The notes: generated from the sequence alone by a model not told the origin. 64,000 nucleotides of DNA from Candidatus Viadribacter manganicus (GCF_001679665.1 NZ_CP013244.1:3046980-3110979), one strand, 5' to 3'. Positions 16,716 through 26,224 are shown, numbered from the stretch's first letter. Made by a program: numbers and translations.

Positions 16716-17348
16716 ATGAGCATCATCGTCCACCACCTCGAAGAATCCCGTTCGCAGCGCATCCTGTGGCTAATGGAAGAGTTGGGCATCGCCTATGACG
16801 TCAAACGTTACGAGCGCAATCCGCAGACGCGCCTTGCCCCGCCTGAGCTTAAGGAAATTCATCCGCTCGGCAAATCGCCCGTCATCGAGGCGAACGGCAA
16901 GGTGCTCGCCGAATCCGCCGCGATCATCGAATACCTTGCTGAGAACGAGGCCTTCGGCGGGCTTGCGGTGCCCGCGGGCGATCCTGCCCGCTTTGACTAT
17001 CTCTATTGGCTGCACTTCGCAGAGGGCTCGGCGATGCTGCCGCTTCTGCTGAAGCTCTATGTCAGTATGCTCGGCGAGAACGGCGCGCCGCTAATGCAGA
17101 TGCGCATTGATCCCGAGATCAACAATCACTTCAGCTTCATCAACGCGCATCTTGAGGGTCGCGACTATTTCGTCGCCGATCGCTTCACCGCGGCTGATAT
17201 CCAAATGTCGTTCGTGCTCGACGCCGGCAACAATCGCGGCGGCCTCGATCGTTACCCGAACATGGTCCGCGTCAGAAAACTGCAACAAGCCCGGCCCGCG
17301 TATCAAAAAGCGCTGGAAAAGGGCGGGCCGTATAAGATGGGCGGCTGA
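16716..17348 (+). CDS. Glutathione S-transferase family protein
   Basis: The 210-residue protein has an N-terminal thioredoxin-like domain (residues 1-80). It contains the SRSQRILWLMEELG active-site helix, the cis-Pro motif KSPVIE and the glutathione gamma-glutamyl contact ESAAIIEYL. An all-helical C-terminal domain follows, including the FTAADIQMSF N-capping motif. It conjugates or reduces electrophiles with glutathione in the cytosol. A strong GGAGGAAG site lies just before ATG 16716. Confidence 0.9.
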   Translation: MSIIVHHLEESRSQRILWLMEELGIAYDVKRYERNPQTRLAPPELKEIHPLGKSPVIEANGKVLAESAAIIEYLAENEAFGGLAVPAGDPARFDYLYWLHFAEGSAMLPLLLKLYVSMLGENGAPLMQMRIDPEINNHFSFINAHLEGRDYFVADRFTAADIQMSFVLDAGNNRGGLDRYPNMVRVRKLQQARPAYQKALEKGGPYKMGG

Positions 17349-17406
17349 GACGTCTCCCTTCGACACGCACAAGATGGCGCCATCCGGGCAAGAGTACCGC
17401 TGCGAA

Positions 17407-17437
17407 TGTAGCGTCATCCTAGGCTTGTCGAAGCAGG
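17407..17437 (-). repeat. Dispersed intergenic repeat, diverged inverted copy
   Basis: The complement of this stretch (CTTCGACAAGCCTAGGATGA core) resembles the repeats at 3511-3542 and 21697-21728 with several mismatches. It lies between the GST gene and pyk. Confidence 0.6.
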
Positions 17438-17500
17438 TGCGGGCCAAGACCCTTGCCTTTCCCCGCAACGCACTGAATGTCTCGGTTGAACGGAGACAGC

Positions 17501-18913
17501 ATGCGCGCACGCGATTGTAAGATTGTGGCCACGATGGGCCCGGCCAGCGACGCGCCTGAGCGCTTAGCCATGCTCATCCAGGCTGGGGTCGATTGCTTCC
17601 GGCTGAATTTTAGCCACGGCGCCCGCGAAGATCACGCGCGCCGCATGGATGCGATCCGTGCTGCGGAAGCCAAAGCCGGCACGCCGGTTGGCGTTTTCGC
17701 CGATTTGCAAGGACCAAAAATCCGCGTGGGCATGTTCGCGAACGGCGAGATCAAGCTGCGCTTCAACGATATCGTCACGATCGAGGCATCGAGCGAACCG
17801 GGCGCCGACGGCCTCATCCGCATGCCGCACCCCGAACTCGTCAATGCGCTCGAAGTTGGCGACATCCTCAAGCTCGATGACGGCAAGCTGCAGATCACGG
17901 TCACTGGGCGTGGCCGCACCCAGCTCGAGGCGCGCGTCGATTTCGGCGGCACGCTGAAGAACCAGAAGGGCGTGAACGTTCCGACGCGCCGCATTCCGAT
18001 TTCGGCGCTGACCGCGAAGGACAGGGAGGATCTCGCTTACGCGCTCGATCTCGGTGTCGATTACATTGCGCTCTCGTTCGTGCAGCATCCAGAGGATGTG
18101 CACGAGGCTAAGGCGCTGATCGGTGATCGCGCCGGAATTATCGCGAAGATCGAAAAGCCTTCGGCGCTTACGCAGATCGAAGAGATCGTCGAAGTCGCCG
18201 ACGCCGTCATGGTCGCGCGCGGCGATCTCGGCGTTGAACTGCCGCCTGAGCAAGTGCCGATCGCCCAGCGCAAGATCATCCGCACTGCACGCGCCGCCGG
18301 AAAGCCGGTGATCGTCGCCACCCATATGCTCGAAAGCATGGTTGAAGCCGCAACGCCAACGCGCGCCGAGGCTTCGGACGTCGCGACGGCCGTTTATCAG
18401 GGCGCTGACGCCGTGATGCTGAGCGCTGAAAGCGCGGTAGGCCGCCATCCGCAGAGTGCTGTCGCGATCATGGATCGGATTATCCGCGCCGTCGAAGATG
18501 ACGAGGAATATTGGTCCTCGCTGCCGCGCGACATGACCCCGCCGCAAGCGACGACAGCAGACGCCATCGCGCTCAGCGCACGCCATATCGCCGACGTCGT
18601 CGGTTGCGCCGCGCTCGTCGCCTACACCGCCACAGGCTCATCCGCGATCCGTGTTGCGCGCGAGCGGCCGCGTTGCGGTGTCATCGGCCTCACGCCCTTT
18701 ATCAACACCGCACGCAAGCTCGCGCTGGTTTGGGGTGTGCGCTCCATGGTGACCGAGGACGTCGCGAACGTCGAAGAGATGGTCGCGAAGGCGGACGCCG
18801 CCGTTCGAAAGCTCGGCGTCGCCGAAACCGGCGATCGCGTCGCCGTCATCGCTGGCATTCCATTTGGGCGCGCCGGCAAGACCAACACGATACGTGTGCT
18901 GAGGCTGGAGTAG
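17501..18913 (+). CDS. pyk: Pyruvate kinase
   Basis: Pyk converts phosphoenolpyruvate and ADP to pyruvate and ATP, the last step of glycolysis. The 470-residue product is full length. It has the opening CKIVATMGPAS, the B-domain, the signature IIAKIEKPSAL with the catalytic Lys, VARGDLGVELP, and an effector-binding C-terminal domain ending NTIRVLRLE. ATG 17501 follows a GGAGA site; an in-frame ATG eight codons earlier is less likely. The next gene starts immediately after the stop, so they form an operon. Confidence 0.96.
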   Translation: MRARDCKIVATMGPASDAPERLAMLIQAGVDCFRLNFSHGAREDHARRMDAIRAAEAKAGTPVGVFADLQGPKIRVGMFANGEIKLRFNDIVTIEASSEPGADGLIRMPHPELVNALEVGDILKLDDGKLQITVTGRGRTQLEARVDFGGTLKNQKGVNVPTRRIPISALTAKDREDLAYALDLGVDYIALSFVQHPEDVHEAKALIGDRAGIIAKIEKPSALTQIEEIVEVADAVMVARGDLGVELPPEQVPIAQRKIIRTARAAGKPVIVATHMLESMVEAATPTRAEASDVATAVYQGADAVMLSAESAVGRHPQSAVAIMDRIIRAVEDDEEYWSSLPRDMTPPQATTADAIALSARHIADVVGCAALVAYTATGSSAIRVARERPRCGVIGLTPFINTARKLALVWGVRSMVTEDVANVEEMVAKADAAVRKLGVAETGDRVAVIAGIPFGRAGKTNTIRVLRLE

Positions 18914-19684
18914 ATGTTTCTTCGCCGTGTCCTCGCGCATGTGAAAGCGCAAAACTGGGTGGCGATCGGGATTGATTTCGCCATCGTCGTGCTCGGCGTC
19001 TTCGTTGCAACGCAAGTCAGCAACTGGAACGACGCCAACCGCGACCGCCAGCGTGGTCAGAGCTATTTGGCGAATATTCATGGCGAACTGCTGACCGACG
19101 CTACAGCCATTGAGCGGCGCATCGTCTTTTGGCGTCAAGTGACGGGCTACGGCGAGGCTGCGCTTGCGTATGCTGAGCATGGCACGCTGAAAGATGGCTC
19201 CGCTTGGCAGACTGTGCTGGCGTTCTTCCAGGCCAGCCAAATTTGGCCCTATACAGCGACGGACACCACCTATCGTGAACTCACTGGCGCCGGCGAACTC
19301 GGCCTTATTCGCGATCAAAGCATGCGCGCCGCGTTGGCCGACTATTACGTTGTTCGCAAAAATCGCCTGGACCCCTTGTTCGCGGCGATGCCGGAATATC
19401 GCGAAGACGTTCGCGGACTGACGCCCATTCGTGTCCAGAACTACATCTGGAACAATTGCCATCATTCATTCGCTGAAGGCGCCGAAGAAATGCAGGAGCT
19501 TGTGCCTTGCGAGTCGCCGATCAGCGAAGTTGAGGCCCGCGAAATTCTGCGCAGCTACATGGCCGCGCCTGAAGTTCTGCGCGGCTTAAGATTTTGGATG
19601 AGCACGATACGCGTGCAAAGCGATCTATCCCGTCACGATCGTGATGTGGCCAGAGAACTCGCGCAGCGCATCGCAACTGACTAG
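18914..19684 (+). CDS. DUF6090-like single-pass membrane protein
   Basis: The 256-residue protein starts with a basic segment, then one membrane helix, AIGIDFAIVVLGVFVATQ, leading into VSNWNDANRDRQRG. This arrangement resembles DUF6090-type proteins of unknown role. The rest is soluble, helical and probably periplasmic. The ATG directly follows the pyk stop, so it is co-transcribed with pyk. A broken paralogue lies at 11440-12343. Family naming is by pattern and moderately sure. Confidence 0.72.
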   Translation: MFLRRVLAHVKAQNWVAIGIDFAIVVLGVFVATQVSNWNDANRDRQRGQSYLANIHGELLTDATAIERRIVFWRQVTGYGEAALAYAEHGTLKDGSAWQTVLAFFQASQIWPYTATDTTYRELTGAGELGLIRDQSMRAALADYYVVRKNRLDPLFAAMPEYREDVRGLTPIRVQNYIWNNCHHSFAEGAEEMQELVPCESPISEVEAREILRSYMAAPEVLRGLRFWMSTIRVQSDLSRHDRDVARELAQRIATD

Positions 19685-20186
19685 GCGCTCTTCTTCAGCC
19701 ATTTCGGGAGCAGAGCGTCATAGTCCACCTTCGCGTCCGCATCGAACGACACGCCGGCGGCGCGTAGCTTTTCCTGCAGCGCGCCGTGCGTTTCCGCCAA
19801 CTCGATTGCCTTCGCCAACATGCCGCTGCCTTAGTCGGCCGCTGGCGTCAGCACGACTTTCGCGCCCAGGAACCGCATCAGTCGCCGGCGTTCGATCGAG
19901 AAATTCTCCGCCATCACGATGACAAGCGGATAGCCCTTGCGCGCGCACACCATGGCAAGGCCAATTCCGGTGTTTCCGCTCGTTGCTTCGATAACGGTTT
20001 GGCCCGGCTTCAGTGCGCCGCTGCGTTCTGCGTCTTCAATGACTGCGAGCGCCAGGCGATCCTTCACCGATCCCATCGGATTGAATGCTTCGACCTTCAC
20101 GTAGATCGAGACATCGTGCGGGGCGAGCGCGCCAAGTTTCACACCGGCGTATCGCCAACCGTTTCGAGAATGCTGTTGTATTTCAT
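19681..20186 (-). pseudogene. Cysteine synthase (cysK) remnant
   Basis: The start reads [15 protein letters not shown], typical of CysK, then shifts frame near 20142. The next frame carries the PLP-lysine motif ([13 protein letters not shown]), the [11 protein letters not shown] loop and [13 protein letters not shown], ending at TAA 19833-19831. In-frame sequence continues as GSGMLAKAIELAETHG, then joins an unrelated tail, KVDYDALLPKWLKKSA. About two-thirds of CysK, including its C-terminal half, is missing. The gene is therefore dead: a frameshift, a stop and an internal deletion. Confidence 0.85.
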
Positions 20187-20412
20187 GGCGTGGATGTATC
20201 CCCGCACCGCGTGAACTTTGAGTGGCAAAACTGCCAATCAGCAGGGCCGATCGCGCCACAAATGAGCATGGCTTGACCTGGGCGACATCTCGCCACTCTG
20301 CGCCCGGAGCAGGGCGTCGGCAACGCCAGCCATTTGCTCGCCTGACGCAGCGGCGCCGAGTTGCGGCGTCACCCCCGATCAGCGCACAGTGTTCGAAACA
20401 TCGGGAGGCACT

Positions 20413-21687
20413 ATGCACGCGGCCAAAATTCCGGACGACATCGCGCGTTTGCTGGTGTCGCCGCATGCTTACGCCACCGATGAGCTCCATGAGGCGTACA
20501 CCTGGCTACGCGCCAACAACCCGCTCGGTGTCGCCGAGGTTGAGGGATATGATCCGTTCTGGGTCGTCACCAAACACGCCGATATTCTGGAAATCAGCCG
20601 CAACAACGCGCGCTTTCCCTCCGCCGTGCGCGGCACCACCCTGATGAGCCATTCCGGCGAAGCTCGTGCGCGCGCCATCACCGGCACGCCGCATCTCGTC
20701 CGCTCGTTGGTGCAGATGGATGAACCCGACCACATGAAGTACCGGCTGCTCACGCAAGCCTGGTTCATGCCGGCCAACGTGAAAAAGCGCGAGGACGATG
20801 TACGCACGCTCGCGAAGCAGGCGGTCGAGAGTTTCGTCGCGTTGCCGGGGCAGTGCGATTTCGTCAAAGACGTCGCGCTGCATTATCCGTTGCGCGTGGT
20901 CATGAACATCTTAGGCGTGCCCGAGGAAGACTTCGGCCGCATGCTGCGTCTCACGCAGGAATTGTTCGGCGCCTCGGATCCTGACACAGAGCGCTTCAAG
21001 GCCGCGCTCAGCGACGAGCAATTTGCGCAGCTTCTCGTCGGTGTCGTCCAGGACTTCACCGATTATTTCGAGACGATCACCGCCGATCGCCGCGCCAATC
21101 CCCGCGACGATCTCGCAACATTGCTGGCAAATGCAGAGATCGATGGCGCACCGTTGCCGCCGTTCGAACGCACTGGGTATTACACCATCATTGCGACAGC
21201 CGGCCATGACACGACCTCATCATCGACGGCAGGCGTGATGTGGGCGCTGGCCACGCAACCTGGTCTGTTCGACCGTGTCAAAGCCGATCCATCGCTCATT
21301 CCCGCGTTGATCGAGGAGGCGATCCGCTGGACCACGCCGGTCAAGACCTTCATGCGCTCCACCGCCGAAGCAACCGAGCTGCGCGGCCGTCAGATGCAGC
21401 AGAATGATTGGATGATGCTCTGCTACGCCTCAGGCAATCGCGATGAAGAGGTGTTTCCGAACGCACAAACGTTCGACATCGGCCGCACGCCCAATCGCCA
21501 ACTCGCGTTCGGCAATGGCGCACACCTCTGCCTTGGCCAGCATCTTGCGCGCCTCGAAATGCGCATCTTGTTCGAGGAATTGCTGCCGCGCCTGAAGAGT
21601 GTCGGCCTCGACGGCGAGCCGCGCTACAGCCAGAGCTTTTTTGTCAGCGGCCTCAAGACGCTGCCGATCAAGTTTGAGTTGGCGTGA
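20413..21687 (+). CDS. Cytochrome P450
   Basis: The 424-residue soluble bacterial P450 has the I-helix oxygen-activation motif AGHDTTSS, the K-helix ExxR in EEAIRWTTP, and the heme loop [10 protein letters not shown] with the Cys thiolate ligand. Length and motifs fit class I P450s, which take electrons from a ferredoxin and its reductase; neither is encoded nearby. The AGHDTTS form is common in CYP families acting on fatty acids or terpenoids, but the substrate is unknown. A GGGAGG site precedes the ATG. Confidence 0.93.
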   Translation: MHAAKIPDDIARLLVSPHAYATDELHEAYTWLRANNPLGVAEVEGYDPFWVVTKHADILEISRNNARFPSAVRGTTLMSHSGEARARAITGTPHLVRSLVQMDEPDHMKYRLLTQAWFMPANVKKREDDVRTLAKQAVESFVALPGQCDFVKDVALHYPLRVVMNILGVPEEDFGRMLRLTQELFGASDPDTERFKAALSDEQFAQLLVGVVQDFTDYFETITADRRANPRDDLATLLANAEIDGAPLPPFERTGYYTIIATAGHDTTSSSTAGVMWALATQPGLFDRVKADPSLIPALIEEAIRWTTPVKTFMRSTAEATELRGRQMQQNDWMMLCYASGNRDEEVFPNAQTFDIGRTPNRQLAFGNGAHLCLGQHLARLEMRILFEELLPRLKSVGLDGEPRYSQSFFVSGLKTLPIKFELA

Positions 21688-21696
21688 TGGGCGTGC

Positions 21697-21728
21697 GCAG
21701 CCTTTGACAGGCTCAGGCCGACGCTACT
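21697..21728. repeat. Dispersed intergenic repeat, copy 2
   Basis: This matches 3511-3542 in the same orientation with two mismatches over 32 nt. It fills most of the 40-nt gap between the P450 gene and the convergent oxidase gene. Confidence 0.75.
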
Positions 21729-22924
21729 CAAAGCACGGTTCGATTGTGCGCCGTTGCCTTGGTCGCCAGTGAGAAGCGCTGATCCGGCGCTGTGCCGTTT
21801 ACGACGAGTTCGGCCATCATGCGCCCGACTTCCGGGCCATGCTTGAAGCCGTGGCCCGAACCGCCACCGAGCAGATAGACGCCATCGAATGTCGGGTGCC
21901 GGTCGATCAGGAAATCGCCATTCGATGAGTTCTCGTACTGGCATACGCGAAACTCCGTGAACGGCCGCCCGGCGAGCGCGGGAAAACGCCGCTCAGCAAA
22001 GGTCCGCAGCAATGCTGCTCCTTCTTCGGTGATGCGCCGGTCGCCGGTGTCTGGGTCGAAATCGACGCCGTGCGTGTCGCGCGCGATCTTGAAGCCGCGG
22101 CCCTCTAAATTCGGGAAGCCGTAATAGAGATCGCCGCCATTGAAGTCGGCCCAGCCGGGAAGGTGCGAGGCCTCGAATGAATCGTCGCCATCGGGCGGCG
22201 CGATGAACGCTACTTCTTGGCGCGTCACGAAGACGCGCTGGCCCAACACGTCCGGGAACACTTTCGGCAACCACGGTCCGCACGCCCAAACGACCGCGCT
22301 TGCGTCGTGACGTTGTTCATCCAGCAGAACGCTTGCGCCCTGCGTCCCGGCTTTCGCGTGCGCGAGGGTGAATTGACCGCCCCGGGCCACGAAGCGCGCC
22401 ACCGTTTCTTCAACCGCGCGCCGCGCCATAAGGGCGCCGAACTCAGCTTCGAAGAGGCCGAACGCGATGCCGTCGAAATTCATCTGCGGCCAACGCGCCT
22501 GCAGCGCCGCGTTGTCGATCTGCTCCAGCGGCAGGCCAAGCCGCGTATGAACCTCAATGGACTGACGCGCGTAGTCGATCATCTCCTGAAAGCAAAACAG
22601 CACGCCGGCGTTGTGGAATAGCGGCAGCGCGGAGCGCTCAGACAATCGCTTCCATTCTTCGAGTGAGTCGAGCGCCATGCGGGTATAGATTTCGTCGCGC
22701 CCATACGTGCCGCGGGTCATCCGGCTCTCGCCGCCGCTGGATGCGCGCGCATTCGCCGGCCCCATTTGGTCAACCAGCAGTACATCCCAGCCCGCGCGCT
22801 GCAGGTGCTCCGCCGTCCATGCGCCAAACACGCCGGCGCCAACCACAATCGCACGCTGTCGTGTGCAAGCCGCCAACGGCAGCGCCGCCGCCGCGCCAAG
22901 GATTGTTCTGCGTGTCGCCGTCAT
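21728..22924 (-). CDS. FAD-dependent oxidoreductase (DAO / sarcosine oxidase-like) with Tat lipoprotein signal
   Basis: The 398-residue protein begins MTATRRTILG with a twin-arginine motif, a hydrophobic stretch and a lipobox (LAAC) near residue 20. FAD binding follows in IVVGAGVFGAWTAEHLQRAG. The body resembles monomeric sarcosine / N-methyltryptophan oxidases (GGESRMTRGTYG, DFLIDRHP, GGGSGHGFKHGP). It would be folded with its flavin in the cytosol and exported. Such enzymes oxidise secondary or N-methyl amines. Export of this family is unusual. Convergent with the P450 gene. Confidence 0.82.
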   Translation of the reverse strand: MTATRRTILGAAAALPLAACTRQRAIVVGAGVFGAWTAEHLQRAGWDVLLVDQMGPANARASSGGESRMTRGTYGRDEIYTRMALDSLEEWKRLSERSALPLFHNAGVLFCFQEMIDYARQSIEVHTRLGLPLEQIDNAALQARWPQMNFDGIAFGLFEAEFGALMARRAVEETVARFVARGGQFTLAHAKAGTQGASVLLDEQRHDASAVVWACGPWLPKVFPDVLGQRVFVTRQEVAFIAPPDGDDSFEASHLPGWADFNGGDLYYGFPNLEGRGFKIARDTHGVDFDPDTGDRRITEEGAALLRTFAERRFPALAGRPFTEFRVCQYENSSNGDFLIDRHPTFDGVYLLGGGSGHGFKHGPEVGRMMAELVVNGTAPDQRFSLATKATAHNRTVL

Positions 22925-22950
22925 GCTCGTGTCCCCAAGCGCCGTCGTCG

Positions 22951-24030
22951 CTACTTTACTCTAATCGCTGGCGCCGGCTTGTTCATGCGCGCCACGTTGT
23001 CCCGCGCGGCTATCGCGATCTCGCGGAAGCGTTTTGACAGGGCATGTTCCGGCTGTGTCGCCACCAGTGGGGCGCCTGCGTCGCAGCTTTCGCGCAACGC
23101 CACATCGATCGGGATCTCGCCAAGGAACGGCGCGCCGACATCGGCCGCGACGCGCCGTGCTCCGCCTTCGCCGAAAATGTGTGTCCGTTTGCCGGCCGGT
23201 GTTTCGAAGTAGGCCATGTTCTCGATGACGCCGAGCACGGGCGCATGCGTCTTCTCGAACATCGCCAGGCCACGGCGCACATCGGCCAGCGCCATTTCTT
23301 GAGGTGTTGAGACGATCACCGCCCCGGCCAGTGGGACGCGCTGCACCAATGTCACCTGCACATCGCCAGTGCCGGGGGGTAGATCCAGGAGCAGCACGTC
23401 GAGATCGCCCCATGCCACTTCGTCGATCATTTGCCGCACGGCGCTCGTCGCCATCGCCCCGCGCCAGATCATCGGCGATGCGGCGTCGACCAGATAGCCG
23501 ATCGACATCGTCTTCAAGCCGTGCGCTTCAAGCGGTTCGAGAATTTTGTCCTCGCGCATGCGCGGTTTCTTGACGCCGGTGCCGAGGAGGGTGGGCGCCG
23601 AAGGCCCGTAAACATCGAGATCGAGCAACCCCGTCTTCATCCCCAATGAGGCGAACGCGCACGCGAGATTGACCGCAACGGTTGATTTGCCGACGCCGCC
23701 TTTGGCGCTCGCCACCGCGATGATCTGTTTTACACGGGCAACGCCGCCCGCAGCCTTCGCCGGTGCGGCGGCCTCCGCCGTCAACACGGCGATCACGCTT
23801 TTGACGCCCTCGGCGGCGCGCGCTTCGTTTTCCGCGCGATCACGCACTGGTACGTAGAGTTCCGCCACGCCCGCGGGCGCCTCTATCGTAAACGAAACCT
23901 TGCCGTTCTCGCGCGCCTCAAGCCCCGTCACGCGACCGGACGTGAACAAACCCTTTCCGCTGATCGGGTCCTTTATCGCATCGAGGCGCGCTTTGACGCG
24001 CTCAGCGACGTCCGCCAACTGGTTGTTCAT
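22951..24030 (-). CDS. mrp: Mrp/ApbC-type P-loop ATPase, iron-sulfur carrier family
   Basis: The 359-residue protein has an N-terminal MIP18-like domain (residues 1-85). A deviant Walker A, SAKGGVGKST, follows near residue 107, then DLDVYGPSAP, the WRGAM segment and DLPPGTGD. Family members carry iron-sulfur clusters to apoproteins. The usual CxxC pair after ENMxYF is absent: the sequence reads ENMAYFETPAGKRTHIFG. Similar Cys-less forms are known in alphaproteobacteria. It is divergent from hflK, with 118 nt between starts. Confidence 0.88.
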   Translation of the reverse strand: MNNQLADVAERVKARLDAIKDPISGKGLFTSGRVTGLEARENGKVSFTIEAPAGVAELYVPVRDRAENEARAAEGVKSVIAVLTAEAAAPAKAAGGVARVKQIIAVASAKGGVGKSTVAVNLACAFASLGMKTGLLDLDVYGPSAPTLLGTGVKKPRMREDKILEPLEAHGLKTMSIGYLVDAASPMIWRGAMATSAVRQMIDEVAWGDLDVLLLDLPPGTGDVQVTLVQRVPLAGAVIVSTPQEMALADVRRGLAMFEKTHAPVLGVIENMAYFETPAGKRTHIFGEGGARRVAADVGAPFLGEIPIDVALRESCDAGAPLVATQPEHALSKRFREIAIAARDNVARMNKPAPAIRVK

Positions 24031-24068
24031 GCTTGATCCTTTAGCACAGGGGTCACATATCGGCGCGC

Positions 24069-24091
24069 ATGGGAGCGCTGCAAGCTCCCAT
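24069..24091. promoter_or_regulatory. Inverted repeat in the mrp-hflK divergent promoter region
   Basis: ATGGGAGC and GCTCCCAT form a perfect 8-bp inverted repeat with a 7-nt spacer, midway between the divergent mrp and hflK starts. It could be an operator or a leader hairpin. The regulator is unknown. Confidence 0.35.
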
Positions 24092-24148
24092 CTCGGCCGC
24101 CCAGAAGTGGCGCGCGCGAATTCCACCAGAAGGGCGGGGAAGCGATTA

Positions 24149-25270
24149 ATGCCTTGGAATGACCAATCGGGTGGCCCGCCGCGTAGCGGTGGACAGGGTC
24201 CCTGGGGCAGCGGTCCGCGCCGTCCGTGGGGCCAGCAACAACCGCCGCGTCAGCCACCGCCGCCTCAAGGTCCCGATCTCGACGATCTGCTGCGCCAATG
24301 GCGCGAACGCATGTTCGGTGGCGGCGCTGGCGGCTCAGGCGGTGCCGGCCGCGGCGGACGCCGTGGTCTGCAATGGCCGCTGATCGCCGGACTTCTTGTC
24401 ATCGGCTGGCTCGCGACCGGCATCTACACCGTCGACGAAGGCGAGCAAGCCGTCATCACGCGCGTCGGCGACTACAATCGCTCGACTGGCCCTGGCATCC
24501 ATTTCCATCTGCCGGCGCCGATTGAATCGCGCCAGGTCGTCAACGTCACCGGCCAGCGCACAGCCGAAATCGGCTTTGAATCGCCGCGCGCCAATGTCGT
24601 GAACGACAACCCGGAAGAAAGCTTGATGATCACCGGCGATCGCAACATCGCCGAGATCCACTTCCGCATCGTCTATAACGTGAAGGACGTCAGCGCCTTC
24701 GTGTTCAACGTGCGTGATCCCGACGAAGCCGTGCGTCAGGTCGCCGAGAGCGCCATGCGCGAGGTCATCGGCCGCCGCCAGCTTGAGCCGATCATCACCA
24801 CCGAACGCGGTCAGGTTGAAGAGGGCGTCGAAGCCTTAATGCAAACCACGCTTGATGAATACCAATCAGGCGTCCAGGTGCTGCAAGTTCAGCTCCTGCG
24901 CGCTGCTGCGCCGAGCGCCGTCATCGAAGCCTTCAACGATGTCGTCAACGCCGGCCAGGACGCCGAGACGTTGATCAACAACGCCAATCGCGACACCGCC
25001 CGCATCGTCAATGAAGCGCAAGCCTATCGCGAGCGCGTCGTCCGCGAAGCCGCCGGTGAAGCCGAACGCTTCATCGCCGTTCACACGGAGTATCGCTCCG
25101 CGCCGCAAGTGACGCGTGATCGCCTCTATCTCGAAACCATGGAGCGCGTGTACCAGCGCGGCAACTTGATCATCCTCGATCAGCGTGGCGGCGCGGTTCC
25201 GTACCTGCCACTCGACGGCATGATCCGGCGCAACGCCCCGGCCGCAGCCCAACCAGGAGCCGGCCAATGA
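24149..25270 (+). CDS. hflK: HflK, FtsH protease modulator
   Basis: HflK pairs with HflC to form a large membrane assembly around FtsH and limit its proteolysis. The 373-residue protein has a Gly/Pro/Gln-rich cytosolic N-terminus (residues 1-75), one membrane helix (LQWPLIAGLLVIGWLATGIY) and a periplasmic SPFH/Band-7 domain opening TVDEGEQAVITRVG. A long charged coiled coil follows. Its stop overlaps the hflC start (ATGA). ATG 24149 puts the typical Pro/Gly leader first; the longer upstream frame lies antisense to mrp. Confidence 0.94.
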   Translation: MPWNDQSGGPPRSGGQGPWGSGPRRPWGQQQPPRQPPPPQGPDLDDLLRQWRERMFGGGAGGSGGAGRGGRRGLQWPLIAGLLVIGWLATGIYTVDEGEQAVITRVGDYNRSTGPGIHFHLPAPIESRQVVNVTGQRTAEIGFESPRANVVNDNPEESLMITGDRNIAEIHFRIVYNVKDVSAFVFNVRDPDEAVRQVAESAMREVIGRRQLEPIITTERGQVEEGVEALMQTTLDEYQSGVQVLQVQLLRAAAPSAVIEAFNDVVNAGQDAETLINNANRDTARIVNEAQAYRERVVREAAGEAERFIAVHTEYRSAPQVTRDRLYLETMERVYQRGNLIILDQRGGAVPYLPLDGMIRRNAPAAAQPGAGQ

Positions 25271-26118
25271 CGCGCAACATGCCCGTTCTCATCGGCGCCG
25301 TTCTGGTGCTGCTGGTGATCATTCTGAACTCCGTCTTCGTTGTCCGTCAGGACCATCAGGCCATCGTGCTCCGCTTCGGTGAGTACACGCGCGTCATCAA
25401 CGCGCCGGGTGCTGACCAGCCGGGCCTCTATTTCAAGATGCCGTTCGTTGAGAGCGTCGTCGACTATGACCGCCGCAACATGGGCCTCACGCTTGAGGGC
25501 CAGCCGATCGTCGCCTCCGATCAGGAGCGTCTGATCGTGGATGCTGTGGTGCGTTGGCAGATCATTGAGCCGCGCCGTTTCTATCAAAGCGTGCTCACCG
25601 AGCAGGGCGGTGCTTCACGTCTCGAAACGTTCACTGAAGCCGCGATGCGCCGTGTTCTTGGCGGCGCCGGCTCGGACGATATCATCTCAGGACGCCGCTC
25701 CGAGTTGATGCAGGCCATTGAGAACGATCTCAATCGCGCTGCCGCAGCCGAACTCGGTGTCCGCGTCGTCGATGTCCGTATCCGCCAGGCTGATCTGCCG
25801 CCGGAGACGCAAGAGCGCGTTTATGAGCGCATGCGCTCGGAGCGTCAGCAAGTTGCCGGTCGTATCCGCGCCGAGGGCGAACGTGACGCCGCCATCATCC
25901 GAGCGACCGCGCAGGAAGAGTCTGAACGCACGCGCGGTCAGGGCGAAGCCGAACGCGCCCGCATCTTCGCACGCGCCTATGGCCGCGATCCGGAGTTCGC
26001 CGCGTTCTATCGCTCGATGCGCGCGTACGATTATTCGCTTGAAGCCGGTACGCCGATCGTCGTCCCGCCCGACAGCGACTTCTTCCGCTACATGCAGCGC
26101 CGCCGCGGCGGGGGCTAA
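25267..26118 (+). CDS. hflC: HflC, FtsH protease modulator
   Basis: The 283-residue partner of HflK has an N-terminal membrane helix (PVLIGAVLVLLVIILNSVFVV) and an SPFH domain (RQDHQAIVLRFGEYTRV). A charged coiled-coil region follows, with VAGRIRAEGERDAAIIRA. The end, FYRSMRAYDYSLEAG, is typical of HflC. It overlaps hflK by 4 nt, giving equal translation of the two subunits. degP follows 165 nt later. Confidence 0.95.
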   Translation: MTRNMPVLIGAVLVLLVIILNSVFVVRQDHQAIVLRFGEYTRVINAPGADQPGLYFKMPFVESVVDYDRRNMGLTLEGQPIVASDQERLIVDAVVRWQIIEPRRFYQSVLTEQGGASRLETFTEAAMRRVLGGAGSDDIISGRRSELMQAIENDLNRAAAAELGVRVVDVRIRQADLPPETQERVYERMRSERQQVAGRIRAEGERDAAIIRATAQEESERTRGQGEAERARIFARAYGRDPEFAAFYRSMRAYDYSLEAGTPIVVPPDSDFFRYMQRRRGGG

Positions 26119-26194
26119 TTTCTCTCAGTCATCTTAGATTGCGGCGAAACCGGCAGTCCAGGTCCAGGGAAGCCGAATAGTCTATGATTTCTGG

Positions 26195-26224
26195 ATCCCG
26201 GATCGCGCTTCGCGCGTCCGGGAT
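26195..26224. repeat. REP-like palindrome
   Basis: ATCCCGGA and TCCGGGAT form 8-bp outer arms around an inner CGCGC/GCGCG stem with a TTC loop. The ATCCCGGA...TCCGGGATGAC form is a common dispersed palindrome in alphaproteobacterial genomes. It lies between hflC and degP and could attenuate read-through. Confidence 0.65.
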
